From contig NC_092027.1 of NCBI RefSeq assembly GCF_042242105.1, positions 4,773,506-4,837,505 of the forward strand: a DNA stretch of 64,000 bases, given 5' to 3'. Positions 14,453 to 26,198 of this stretch are shown here, in pieces. Each line of letters opens with the position of its first letter. Within the stretch, counting starts at the first letter, position 1. The notes beneath the pieces are model-generated. The model saw only the letters and a list, made by a program, of their open reading frames with translations. It had not been told where the DNA came from and made no database searches. Position numbers and translations under genes: made by a program. The DNA comes from Pempheris klunzingeri (lineage: Eukaryota > Chordata > Actinopteri > Acropomatiformes > Pempheridae).

Positions 14453-17400
14453 TTATGTGGAGATGGACCTGCTCCTCTTCCTCCTCTCAGCTTCTTCTCG
14501 CTCCTCCTCCGTGACGGCCCACGGTTGGATCTTCCCGCTGCCGAATATGGCGAAGAAGAGAGCGCCGCCGACGTTGATCCCCGCCGCGACCCAGAACACC
14601 TTTCTCCAGCCGGCCAGGGTGTGCTGACAGCCAGAGAGACGGCACATCAAAGGGTTTTACATCACAACAGAGAGTCATAGACACACTGATATACACACTG
14701 ATCTACACACTGATATACACACTGATCTACACACTGATCTACACACTGATATACACACACTGATATACACACTGATATACACACTGATCTACACACTGAT
14801 CTACACACTGATGTACACACTGATATACACACTGATCTACACACTGATCTACACACTGATCTACACACTGATATACACACTGATCTACACACTGATCTAC
14901 ACACTGATCTACACACTGATGTACACACACTGATCTACACACTGATCTACACACTCATATACACACTGATATACACACACTGATATACACACACTGATCT
15001 ACACACTGATATACACACACTGATCTACACACTGATATACACACTGATATACACACTGATATACACACTGATATACACACACTGATCTACACACTGATAT
15101 ACACACTGATCTACGCACTGATATACACACTGATATACACACACTGATCTACACACTGATCTACACACTGATCTACACACTGATCTACACACTCATATAC
15201 ACACTGATATACACACACTGATATACACACACTGATCTACACACTGATATACACACTGATATACACACTGATATACACACTGATATACACACACTGATCT
15301 ACACACTGATATACACACTGATCTACACACTGATCTACACACACCTTCATTCTTCTACCTGATGTTTTCTTTTACAGTTTAACTTTTATATTTCACAGAT
15401 ACTTTGAACCCGCAGCCTCACACAGTAGAAACAGTAAACTACAGTCAGTAAGTCGACTCTGTGTCTCGGCCGTTCTGCTCCACACAAAGTGAGAGAACTG
15501 ATCTTTCAGTTTCACAGACTTACGTCTTTAGTAAAGTATCCTGTAGCAATAGGGGCCACGACTCCAGGAATGGTGCCGAATGTGTTGGTGATTCCCAAAA
15601 GGAATCCTGCATACCTGCAGGAGAGAGAAAGAAATACATTCCTCAGTGTTTTAATCAAACACAAAGTCACTGAGAGGAGCGAAAGTTATCACCCTAAAGC
15701 ATCAAATTACAGTTACGACATTTGTTTTAGTGTCTCACACACTGTGAGTACAACTGTATTAAAACAGGAGTCAGGAGGACAAAACCTGGTGATTTCAGAG
15801 AACAACTATTCACATCCTCATATTACTATTAATATGTCTGAGTGCTGATTCGAACTGAGACAATTAGTTGATCAACAGAAAATCAAAATTCCTCCTCCTG
15901 GTCCAGCCTCAGACTTAGAGGTGCTGACTCTCATTCTGACCGCTTCACACTCTGCTGCAACCCGCTGGAGGTCTGAGGGAGCGAACAGAACCACGTCGTC
16001 TGCAAGAAGTAGAGACGCAACTCTGACGTTCCCAAACCGGACGCTCTCCACAATCAGTTAAGTGTTCAAGTCAATTTCCATCAATAATGCAAAAAGTCTC
16101 TGACGCCAGGTCTGTATTTGTCATGACTTGCTGCATTTCTCTGTTTTATATCTTTGCATCTGAACATCTCTGGGTTTTGGACATTTGAAGACATCACTGA
16201 AGGCTTCTGGGTAATTGAAATGACCACGTGCAGCACTTCCTTAAAAAACACTTCTTATACTTCTTCTTCTATACTTTTATATCTCCTCCTGACTAGTTTA
16301 TCATTTATTGTTTTATTGAACGCTCTACTTTTGCTGCCCACATTGTAAATTTCCCCACCGTGGGACTACTAAAGGAATATCTTATCTCAACACCCACCGA
16401 GGAGCGATGTCTATTTGGTTGATGAAGACTCCGGAGGCAGTGGCCCCTCCAATGCTCGTGGAGAGCGTGAGGAAGGTGACGGTGAGGACGTGGCTGCAGC
16501 CGGCGTAACTCACAGCCACGAGGAAAGCTGCAGCTGGCAGCAGACCTGCAGAGAGGAGGGAGGCGTTAAACAGAAATACAAATATACTTTGGTTTTATTG
16601 GTTCTTTCCATTTCTTTAAATATTTAGTTGTACAAATAAAACGTTTTATTGGCACGACATCTAATGTGGGTTTATTTACTCAGTTCACTGAGAGTATAAC
16701 TATATCTGGACATTAGCTTTATAATTTCATTTCAACAAACTGAATCTATACCAGATGAGCAGATGAGGGCAGCATTACTCCATTCAATAATAATACTAAT
16801 AATATTACTACCACCACTACTACTACTACTACTAATAATAATATGTGACAGGGGAAATACAACGCCCCCCCGAACTGCTTGGTCTGGAAACGTCTCATAG
16901 ACCAACACATGCTATGTAATCAATGTAGGAACACTGGCCCTCTGTGTCAGGGTAATTATATACAAATGTGTAAGTAAATCACTTCTCAGAGAGCCTTTAA
17001 CTTCCCCAAAACCTGCACGCCTCCTCCTGTGACAGTAAACCAGACACAGAAGCCCTAAGGGTGCACACAGCTGTATATGTGACGTACACAAAGAGGATCT
17101 GAGAGGAAAAGTTTCCTGACCTGTGAGTGTGAAGAGTTTACGCACAGCGGTGACGCTGAACACCCTCCTCTCGATGAGGTAGTCCGCCATGACACCCGAC
17201 AGCATGGAGAACATCCAGGCCCCGAGGTACGGCAGAGCGGAGAGGAAACCATTCTGGACAAAGAGACAGAGAGTTATTGTTGTGGTCCTGCGTTAATACA
17301 TTCAGAGAAGGATTTCATTATTACAGTTTTAAGAAAAGAAGAAGTCCAGCATGTCAGTGATGAGACATCAAAACCATCTATGATTCACTGGAAACCCTTA

Positions 17401-20400
17401 AACCCTAACCCTTAAAATAAATAGTTTGACATTTTGTATTAGATGTTCAAATTGAGACCACTCTGTTAGATTAGCTTAGCAGTTAGCTTAGCTTAGCATA
17501 AAGACTGGGAACAGAGGGAAACAGAATGCCTCTTTTTAGTCCTTCACACAGCATTACGATTTATGTCCAATCATTTTTGACATGAAACGGAGGAACCAAT
17601 AAATTGAAATCTCACCGATTTTAGGTCAAAGTGCATGATGCTGTTCATGTAGGTGGGCAGGGAGGTGAGCAGGGTGTAGTAGGACCAGTTTGCACACATC
17701 TGGGTGATGATGATGGCCCACAGGGGGACCGACAGCACCATGGACATCAGGGGCACGGACCAGCCATGACCTGTACCCTGCAGTTTGAGCTCACATTAAT
17801 GACAAAATCTTTGGAACATATATGATAGAAAAAGCTCATTAATAGAAAGATAATCATCATTTATGTCATGATACAATGAAAATGACTGTTCGACTCATAT
17901 GTGCATACACTGAGGGGGAAGCTTTGGTCGAGGTAGTGGTAGACAGAAACTCCTGTGTTTTGTAAAATTACTGCTTTTGTCAATGGAGTCTGGTGGCTTT
18001 GAAGAGAGCGATATAACGGCAGTTTCTGGATAAACAAAAAGGATCTTACAGATTTATTTCTTCAAGGATTCTTTCTGTAATGACTTCAAATAGCAATCTG
18101 AGCCACTAAGCAACTTTTAGTGGATGTACTTTGGTTGGACGCTGCCCCCAGGATTGTATTACAGCCGTTGTAGGTTGGTCGTGTCTGCTGGCGGAGGCGA
18201 TCTATTGGACCAATTCCCAAACTCTGTGTACCTGCTAGTCATTTTGAACGCAGGATATGTAAAAATACAGCAGAGGTATAAAAACACCAGAGCTCTCCTT
18301 AAAGTTTAAGAAAGAAATTTTGAACATGTTTTTGTTTTTGAAAGTCATACTGACTAAATGGAATTAGGATCTTTGCATAGGAAACGCAACCAACTGATAA
18401 GCAACAAAAAGGCAGCTGAGGGGAAGAGAAAGTAAGAAAAAGAGGGAACAATAAGGGAAATGGAAACAGGAAGTCTGAGTTATATTATAATTTATATTGC
18501 AGAAAAACTCTACAATACAGAGCAGAGGTGTGAGGGACAGTTTCAGTACGTCCAAAACTCCCTTGCAGTTGACATGAAGTGTTGTTATTAGCAATATAAA
18601 AACAAGTCTAGTGAGGTAATTACATGAAACACCAGCTTCCATACAGAGTGTTCATAAAGTGAAACTGCATGAGTGGACTCATCATAATAATCCTTAGTTT
18701 TATGTGATTATAGCCGAGATTTAAAGCTTCACTCAGTGTTACAGCTCATCATGACAGAGGAGCTGCAACTGACCAGAGCATTCACACACACTGCAAAGAA
18801 CCTGTTGATGATATTACATCCTCTGGCTTCTCTGGTTTCAACACTTTCTCCTACAACTTCTGTTATTTGTACTCACTACTACTTTCTTTATTTGACCAGC
18901 TACGCTTCAGAAAATCTAGAGATAGACTGAATAAGTGTGAGATGCACATCGAGGTAAAAGAAAACCTCATTAAGGTTAATGTTTCATGTGCACCTGAGGT
19001 CCAATGGAGTTTATGATGTAATCTCTCTCCTCTTTGCTGATTCGACGATGGGTGCGAGGGTCATCTGATACAAAAAGAAACCAAAAGACTGCCCAGAGGC
19101 AACCAGCACCCCCTGAAAGAGAGACGCAGAGAGAGAAAACCTTTTATTTTACAAGCTGGTGAATGATTATTAGGTATTCAGGTTTGACAGAGAATGACCG
19201 CTGTCACACTGCTCCAAACGTGCTGTAATATATAATGCTATAATACAATAAAAGGGAGCAAGGCCAGTAACCACCCCGGCATTTTTAGCGTTATGCCCCC
19301 CCCACTCACCACAGAGGTAGAAGACAGCGGGCCAGCCTAACGTTTGGCAGATGTAGCCGGTGAGCGGCAGAGCCAAAAAGGCTCCGAAGTTGGCCCCAGA
19401 GCCCGACAGGGTCATCAGGCGGGAGCGCTCCAGAGGGGGAGCCCACCGAGCCCACATGGCCATCATGGCCGGGAACGTCACACCCTGGAGACGAAAAACA
19501 CAGTCAGACAGGCAGAGAGCAAGACAGGTAGGTCAACTAGACATTTAGAACGTGCTCAAGGTGATTATTCAGTTTGGGAAATCCCACTCAACAGGGACTA
19601 GTTATCGTCTCTGTTGCTAGGGCGTTACTAGGGGTCGGCCTACTTGCTGGAGCTGTAGGTTTCATTACATAGCAGTCTTATAACGTCACTGATCATTTTC
19701 CAGTAATTAGTGCCATATATTTCATGGAAACGGATGTAACACTGTCAAAAAGCTCCACAATATGAACACATTTTAATTAGATCTTTTATTTTGTTGGTAA
19801 CTGTTGTAAAATCGCAAAAAACTTCACTGCCGTGCCAATAATGATGGTAAAGCTCACCCTCTCCTGTAATACTGCTTAATAAATTAATATTCCCTGCAGC
19901 CTCCTGCTTGTACAGACTCGTACCTCTCCGAAGCCCTCCAGCGCTCGTAGTGCAAACAGCCAGTATGACCCCAGCTGGGCGGCCAGAGGGGTGAGCAGGG
20001 TGAGGGCAGCAGTGCCCAGCACACCCAGACCCATGAAGATGCTGCCCCCGTAGTGACCGGACAGGTAGCCACCCGGCATCTGCGTGCCCAGATAGCCGAA
20101 GAAGAAGGCTCCCAGCAGCCAGCCCTGAGTCTCCGAGTCCCACGGGTACTGAGGGACCTGGGACAAGAGAATTATGGTAAAAGGCATCAGAAAGGCTCAA
20201 ATGTATAAACAGGGCGAAAACAAAGAGAGAAGTTCACTAAAGGTTGTTTTTGGCAGCCAATACAGCTGGTGCACAGCCTGTTGGTGGCTGTCGGCTGACA
20301 TGATTTACTGGAACAAACAAAAATATGTAAAAATGGGGCCCAGGTTTAAAATACCCGGAGTTCTCCTTTAAGAATTAGTGAGAGGAAAATGCTTTAAAAA

Positions 20401-22106
20401 CATTGGTACCCCGTCAGGTTGTGGGAAAACGTCACTGGTGTTGTCCATCCCTGGCGGCAGTGGACAAGCGTGGAAGACGGAGCTGTTCTGGGCCGGTTTG
20501 GGGTCGGTGACATTCACCATGGCAACCATGGCGACGCTGAGGTTGACCCGGAGACCGTAGACCACAGCGAAGCCCAGGAACATGAGGAAGGCCAGGTTGA
20601 GGCGAGCCGAGCAGCACTGGGGAGGAACTGTCCGTGGAAAACAGGAGAATATTTACATGTAGTCTGGAGTGTGAACATCGTGTCACAAACCTGGTGTTAG
20701 GGTGTAGGTGACTACTGCTTCTAAAAACACTCAAGTCAAGTATTGTATTGTTCGCACTTTGTAGTTTTTAATATTTAAAACATAATTATGGTCATGAATA
20801 TTATTATTATTATTATTATTTCATCAATCATGTAATGGGAGTTAATTTTCATTCATTTTTGATAAATCCGCTCTCACTCCCACACTCTAAATGTTCACAT
20901 GCGAGATTTTGTTTATAGGTAAATGATAAAACAATTTAAAAAACATCAAATTCAGGCTAATATTATTTGCTGTCAACGCATTTACAGTGACGTTTTAAAT
21001 GTTAGTGAAAGGCAAAATCAGTACTTCTCATAAAAGTAATTTAGATTTAGTTTGGTAGGTTTAATAACATTTACTATACACATACTGTTATATATATATA
21101 CTGTGTTTTGAGGTTTGCTGTTGTGGATGACCCTTGTGTCTACATTTTGACTGCAGAATGTTCCTTTAAAATCACATGTCTAAACTGGCGATCCATGCAT
21201 CTTTGGAGTCACCTCTGGCTCACTCAGCCGCGGCCTTTACTTGTCTTTATCGCTGTAGCACATGATTTCATTGCACCATCAGTTTAACTGCAGCCATTGG
21301 ATGGTCAGCGACCTCATTAAGGTCTTACATAAGAGGTCACCTGTAACCAGTGAGGTGCTGATGTGTGTACGACTGCTACAACTGCAAAGACCTGCTGAGT
21401 AACCAGAGAGAAACACCTGCGACAGATCTCTGTTTCTGTTCCCACAACCACAGAATGAGAAAATAGCACATTGTTGTGCAAACACTTCCTCTACCATGAA
21501 GCAAACAGCGGCTGAGACATTACACTATTTTGTTTGTGTTTATGTTTAAAATTTACATCCAACAAAAGAGACAAACATCAAAATGTGGAAAAACTGCAGT
21601 GACACAATCAGAGAAATGCAACAATGATTGAAATAGATTAATTTGCTGCATATTTAACTCCTCAGAGCATATTTACTGTTTAATGTCATGTTGGAAGTGA
21701 GAATGTCTTTGTTTGCACCTGTTGTTATGTAAAATCAAATACAATCAATTAATTGATTAGATGCTTGAAAGTGAAACTATTCATACCCAAAATATATAAA
21801 ATAGGGTTGACTTTTAAAAATACCAGCGTTATCCTTTAATAAATGCCTTTTCAATGCCAGCTTGGGCCTCCCACAGCCCAAAGACACACAGGTTAGGTTA
21901 ACTGGTGACTTGCCTGTTGCCTGTGAGTGTGGTGTGAGGTGAAGTCAGCTGGGACTGGCTCCAGCCACCCTGCCACCCTTAAGGATAAGCAGTATAGACA
22001 ACAGATGGATGAAAAACACACCTGCTTCATTCTCGATGAGGGGTTCACTGTCGTCACTCTCGTCTGAAGCGGCTGAGTTGATGGAGTAGCCATTTGGTAG
22101 CGGCAT
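14453..22106 (-). CDS. slc17a5: Sialin, lysosomal sialic acid/H+ symporter (SLC17 family)
   Basis: Ten coding exons: 22106-22022, 20627-20410, 20157-19924, 19484-19310, 19112-18994, 17777-17616, 17253-17121, 16545-16398, 15614-15524 and 14623-14453. They join in frame to 511 residues (human sialin 495). The protein exports sialic acid from lysosomes with protons and belongs to the 12-helix MFS fold. The N-terminal tail has an acidic dileucine-type sorting signal (DSEPLI, 19-24), equivalent to the human DRTPLL. Arg37 (CCSAR) and Arg55 (VYGLR) match human Arg39 and Arg57, sites of disease changes. WDSETQGW and APPLERSR are typical of the family. Oddity: Met187 stands where human sialin has His183. 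Introns are short GT-AG; the last carries a long minisatellite. The call is supported by eef1a as neighbour, as in human. Other SLC17 members are less likely because of the dileucine tail. Confidence 0.93.
14686..15346. repeat. 12-base minisatellite in slc17a5 intron 9
   Basis: About 50 tandem copies of TGATATACACAC and TGATCTACACAC, mixed with 14-base versions that have one extra AC. Because most units are 12 bases long, long open frames run through it (repeats of CVDQ and CVYQ on the minus strand); these are artefacts of the repeat. The array sits wholly within the intron between 15524 and 14623. Confidence 0.97.
15880..16060 (-). mobile_element. LINE reverse-transcriptase fragment
   Basis: On the minus strand the sequence around 15950-16010 reads [21 protein letters not shown], the ADD catalytic motif and following segment of a non-LTR reverse transcriptase. 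It is a short, heavily decayed piece in slc17a5 intron 8. A fragment of the same kind lies at 56035-56200. Confidence 0.7.
16130..16390 (+). mobile_element. Probable LINE 3' tail and other repeat fragments
   Basis: The text ending 'gtaaatttccccaccgtggg' followed by 'aaaggaatatcttatc' (about 16345-16387) matches my memory of a 3' end common in teleost non-LTR elements. The upstream part (16140-16230) resembles a second dispersed repeat family. Family assignment is tentative. Confidence 0.45.
16785..16843. repeat. AAT/ACT trinucleotide tract
   Basis: Imperfect trinucleotide run of AAT, ACC and ACT units in slc17a5 intron 7. Confidence 0.85.
17420..17530. repeat. Dispersed teleost repeat fragment
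   Basis: Contains 'gcttagcataaagactggga', a phrase found again at 48550-48570. It is a short decayed copy in slc17a5 intron 6. Confidence 0.5.
17940..18310. repeat. Probable dispersed repeat in slc17a5 intron 5
   Basis: The stretch has the look of a common fish interspersed repeat: 'caatggagtctggtggcttt' near 17979, 'ccactaagcaacttttagtg' near 18101, and an end reading 'agctctccttaaag'. Similar 'gttctccttta' endings occur at 20360 and 21830. Family not named. Confidence 0.4.
20798..20821. repeat. (ATT)n microsatellite
   Basis: About eight ATT units in slc17a5 intron 1. Confidence 0.85.
21855..22012 (+). mobile_element. Truncated LINE 3' end (L2-like)
   Basis: The segment reads 'cacagcccaaagacacacag', 'gttaggttaactggtgactt', 'cagctgggactggctccagc' and then 'aaggataagcagtatagaca'. 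It ends in a short 'gatggatgaa' tail, typical of the 3' ends of L2-like elements in fishes. It ends only about ten bases from slc17a5 coding exon 1. Confidence 0.65.
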
Positions 22107-22784
22107 GGCACTCGGCTGGCCCAGGAAATACTAAAAATCGGCAAAGATGATGTCACTGAGCCATGGCGTCCAGGAAACCTGCTGGGCATACGGAGGCAGG
22201 GATCAGAAAACACACAGGCAGAGCAACACAGGAACACACACACGAACAATAACAGACAATGAGGATGTGAGAAAAACCCGTCACATGGCACAAAGCGTCA
22301 GCAGGTTTTGATTGCAACCTGATACACAGCAGGTTTTGGCAGCAATAATAATAACATGAAAAATATAACAAAATAAAGAACGATACACAAACACAGTGAT
22401 TCTTCCTGATTTCATGAGATACTGGAAGTTTGACCAAAGCTGCACTTACAAGAGTTACTGATGCTCAGACCCGGGAGATGACGAAGGTGATGACGACGCT
22501 GTACTTCACTGAACAGGTTCCTGTGAGAGAGAAATAAAATAATTCCAATACAAACACAACAGACTGTTTGCTGCTGGGAAAAACCACCCGTGTCCTCGGC
22601 TTGACACACCTTTGCAAATTTCCCCAATTCGGGACGAATCTTTCCAAGTCCATCAGTGTGGTCTTGAGACCAAAGGTCATTTTAAAAAACATGAAATCCA
22701 TCTAACTGGTAAAAGCCTTAATCGGTTCCAGCTTCTTAAATGTCAGGATTTGATGCTTTTCTTTGTCACATGGCAGTAAACTGG

Positions 22785-23170
22785 GTATGTTCAGGGTTTT
22801 GGACTGTTGGCTGGACAAAAGAATAACGTGAGGACATCACCTTCACTGATAGCTCATAGACAAATTGATTACATGACAGACTATTCAACAGGTTCATCAA
22901 TAATGAAAATAACTGTTACTTGCAGCTGTAACAGACTTTAAATAATGTAAATAAGAAGCACTGATAGAAGAAGTATTCACATGTTTTACTTAAGTAAAAG
23001 TAGTAATACCACAGTGTAAAAATCCTATATTCTGTATTCAAAATCATGATTAACTAAAAGTATAAAAGTATTAGTAGTAAGTTTGAGGAGTCGGGTTGGA
23101 TTTTGTAACACCAAGAGGTGGAATATGGTGTTATCACAGAGAAATGATCCTCTGAAGCAGCTGGTCTGAG
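22785..23170 (-). repeat. Two abutting dispersed teleost repeats
   Basis: Bases 22785-22925 ('ggactgttggctggacaaaa' to 'cttgcagctgtaacagac') look like a reverse copy of the family at 24485, 42430 and 51085. Bases 22965-23110 ('ttttacttaagtaaaagtag') look like the family at 30700 and 47380. Both lie in the first intron of slc17a5. Confidence 0.5.
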
Positions 23171-23743
23171 GTTATCACACCAATAAACAGCTACAATGAC
23201 GGTGGAATGACCCTTCAATCAAATCATTACTGCAGTCTGACTGCTGTAAGTGTCACGCTTCACGTCAATACGTATTGTTATAAGGAATGTGTCAGCCACC
23301 CAAAACCTTCACGCTGCGAAAACGATCATGCTGACAGCTTTAAATCCTCCGCACAAAAATGTGTCGGTCAGCACAAGCCGGACAAACACTGGAGCGACTG
23401 TTTTTAAGTGCATTTATGTTGTTAAGTGTAAAAAGTTTAGAGCTGTTATTTTCATTATCGTCTAATCTGCTGATTATTGTGAATTAGTGGCAGAAATATA
23501 CAATTAAATGAGAGGCTGAAGCTAGTTAGTGTTTATATCTTAAGCCGTTAAGCTTTTCATCCAAACAGATACATTTTCAGCCTTTCGACATCACTGATTA
23601 ATCAACTAAATGTTTATTTGTTCATGAATTGTAAAAGTCAATGCAGTTGTTTTTCTGCAGCTTACAGGAAGTGTGTTTACAGGAAGGAATCAGATTAGAA
23701 AAACTGGCTGCTGCTCTCGTGCACTGAACTAACGACTGCCCAC

Positions 23744-23747
<4 letters not shown>

Positions 23748-23774
<27 letters not shown>
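23748..23774. repeat. (GT)n microsatellite
   Basis: About 13 GT units within the slc17a5 first intron. Confidence 0.9.
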
Positions 23775-24484
23775 CATTGAGATAGCGTCATAGTAAGTTG
23801 CGTAATCCACAAACAGCTCCTAAAGTAAATATTTAATTGCTCTCTAAACACAATTTATCTGTTAGATATCTGCTGCAGACTCAGACGTTTGCATTTCTCC
23901 TCAGTTATCAATAAAGAATATACTGTCATTGATCTTAAGATGTAACTGGCCGCCTCTTCTTTGGACCTGAGTACATTTCTGACCTCTCAGCTCGTTGTGA
24001 GCACTTCTCATGGTGTTATTACGCTGGAGCGACCTGTCTGAGGAGACCAAGTCTATCAAATCAAAACTCCCCTTGAAGTCTTTTTTATTATCAATATTAT
24101 TATTATTTATTCTCAGTTCACAGTTTCAGACTTTTTCATGTTTTCTTTTACACGTTTTCCTTTCATTTAAAACGATTTGTGTGTTTTGGTGAAGGATCTC
24201 TTTTCATCTATTTGTTATTTATCTTTATCTTTTAATTTTTCTATCATTGCACAACGTTTTGGTTGGTTTTTTGTTTGTTTGTTCTGTTCCTGTGTTTGAA
24301 TGTTTTCCGCTTGGTTTATTCAATGTCTGCTTATTTGATATCATCACTTTACATGATTTTCTTTTGACTTCTTTACAATTCGCACAATTGTATGATACCA
24401 AAAATGGAGCTTATAAAAATGGAATATTTTTGCTCAATAAAAGATAATTGACAAAAAAATGATTTGTTCAAGTTTTAAATGTCT

Positions 24485-24745
24485 TTTGGGGGCTGCAAAA
24501 TATTTCATTATTATCGATTAATCTTCAGATCATTTTCATGAATAATTAGTTGTTTGATGTAATTGTGAAAAATGCCTGTGACAAGTATCGTTTTGTCAAA
24601 TAAATGGTCCAAAAAAACCAAAGATTTCCAGTTCGCTACAGAAGAAGACAACAGAAACCAGAAAATACTCATATTTTGGATGCTAGAATGCTTATATTTT
24701 GGCATTGCTGCTAGAAATATTACTTATTGTTGTCAAAATTGGTGC
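24485..24745 (+). repeat. Dispersed repeat, 'ATCGATTAATC' family
   Basis: Starts 'ggctgcaaaatatttcatta', contains 'tatcgattaatc', 'cagaaaccagaaaatactca' and a palindromic feel. Related copies lie at 42430-42665 and 51085-51420. Non-coding. Confidence 0.55.
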
Positions 24746-25610
24746 AGGTTAAATTTCAACTCAATAACATAATATAATGGAATATATTTTACACAGGTCT
24801 TCTAAAGTCTGTGTGTACATATCTGTCACAACATCCGTGTAACAAACAGGTTGTGTTATTTCCAACACATAAACTGACAAGATGACCAACACTGTGCATC
24901 CATAGTATCGTGCACCGCATGACATCCCTGCATTTCTATGCATAACAAAGCAAACACTATCAGCCATGACCATGTGACGCATATCTGCAAGTGAGTGTGT
25001 GTGAGCCTATCCTCAGGAAAAAAGAAAACCAGTTCAACCCTCCTTTCTGAAACAATTAATGTAATATGTATTTAATTGAACTGGAGTTGCAAAGGTGAGA
25101 TGTTTTTTAATAAGCAATATGTCCCATTTTCAGCACTGACATCTATAAAAACCTAAGTGCTGAAACCCACTTCCTATAAGACTCAATATATATATCATTG
25201 TCAATTACCTACATTTTAATTAAATGTGTGCAAGCAAGTTACCACAGCACAAAGTGATGCTTTTGTCAAACTAACAGCATGTAAAAACCATAGTTCAGCT
25301 TCTCAGCTTCTAGTAGATTCATCTAATATTAGTATTAGTGAAATTACTCACCTGTTACTAAGGTGTGTCTGTTGGCCAACTGCTTGATTCTTTAATTAAA
25401 TATTAATTTCTATTAATATGGCTGAATAATGTGAAAAGTGATGCAAATAATGAACTGATAAAACAAGTGCAAAATGTATCAAAGTATGACACATGTACAG
25501 ATATATAACAACAAGAAACAGTGTTAGCATAAAGCTAGTTAGGGACCTGTCTATAACTGGTGCATTACTGCTTGATTCAACTTGTATGGACATTTCCTCA
25601 AACGCTGCTT

Positions 25611-25860
25611 ACCTTGTGAAGGGTTTTAAGCTCGGTCGAGGCAGCCTGGTCGGGACATGGGACGTAAAACTCGGTGAAATGTGTCATGTCACAGCCGGCG
25701 AGACAACAAGTGAGCTGTGCATCTGTTTTCAGTCAGCTCAGAGAAACACAGTCATGTGAGCAGAGCGCTGCGGGGAAACGCTGATCTATAAAGACACTGG
25801 AGGAGCTGCGCCCGCTGTCACTCCGTCCTGCGGAGATGGAGCCCTACGTTTTATACGTCA
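25611..25860 (-). promoter_or_regulatory. slc17a5 promoter and 5' non-coding exon
   Basis: On the minus strand a TATAAAA box lies at 25855-25849, directly after a TGACG (CRE-like half site). The start is expected near 25825. The non-coding exon ends at 25613 with the donor CACAAG|GTAAGC, opening an intron of about 3.5 kb that ends at the TTTTTAG acceptor (22133-22131) before the ATG exon. A further TGACGTC lies at 25873-25879. TATA, donor and acceptor agree; the start site is inferred. Confidence 0.6.
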
Positions 25861-26083
25861 GCACTGCGGAAGTGACGTCTCCTGCACCTGACCGTTCTCT
25901 CCCGCTAGCTTTAACTTCTATGTTTCGGGTTGCCACGGTTACCGCGACAAAGTACTAAGAGATGATAAAGATGTATTTTTTTAAAAATTCACTGTGGTAT
26001 TTCTTAATCCGAATTATTTATTTAACGCGATAAATCTATTCCGGAAGAAATGCATTTCCGCATCGCTACGGCCGTTTTAATGT

Positions 26084-26097
26084 GTTGTCATGGCAAC
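26084..26097. promoter_or_regulatory. RFX X-box motif in mycbp promoter
   Basis: GTTGTCATGGCAAC fits the X-box consensus bound by RFX factors, which drive ciliary genes, and lies 102 bases before the mycbp ATG. A weaker, imperfect copy (GTTGCCACGGTTACC) lies at 25929-25943. An ETS-like CCGGAAG is at 26041. Confidence 0.6.
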
Positions 26098-26198
26098 GAA
26101 TCCACCTCCTGTGTGTTGTAGGCAGAAGCAAACAAACAGCCCGGCTGGCAACACTTCACGTAAATTTACCTGTAAATTACACAGCTACCGTCATATTC

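Noticed and set aside
14662-14954. Long minus-strand open frames with CVDQ/CVYQ repeats
   Set aside because: They are translations of a 12-base minisatellite, whose length is a multiple of three, and lie within an intron.
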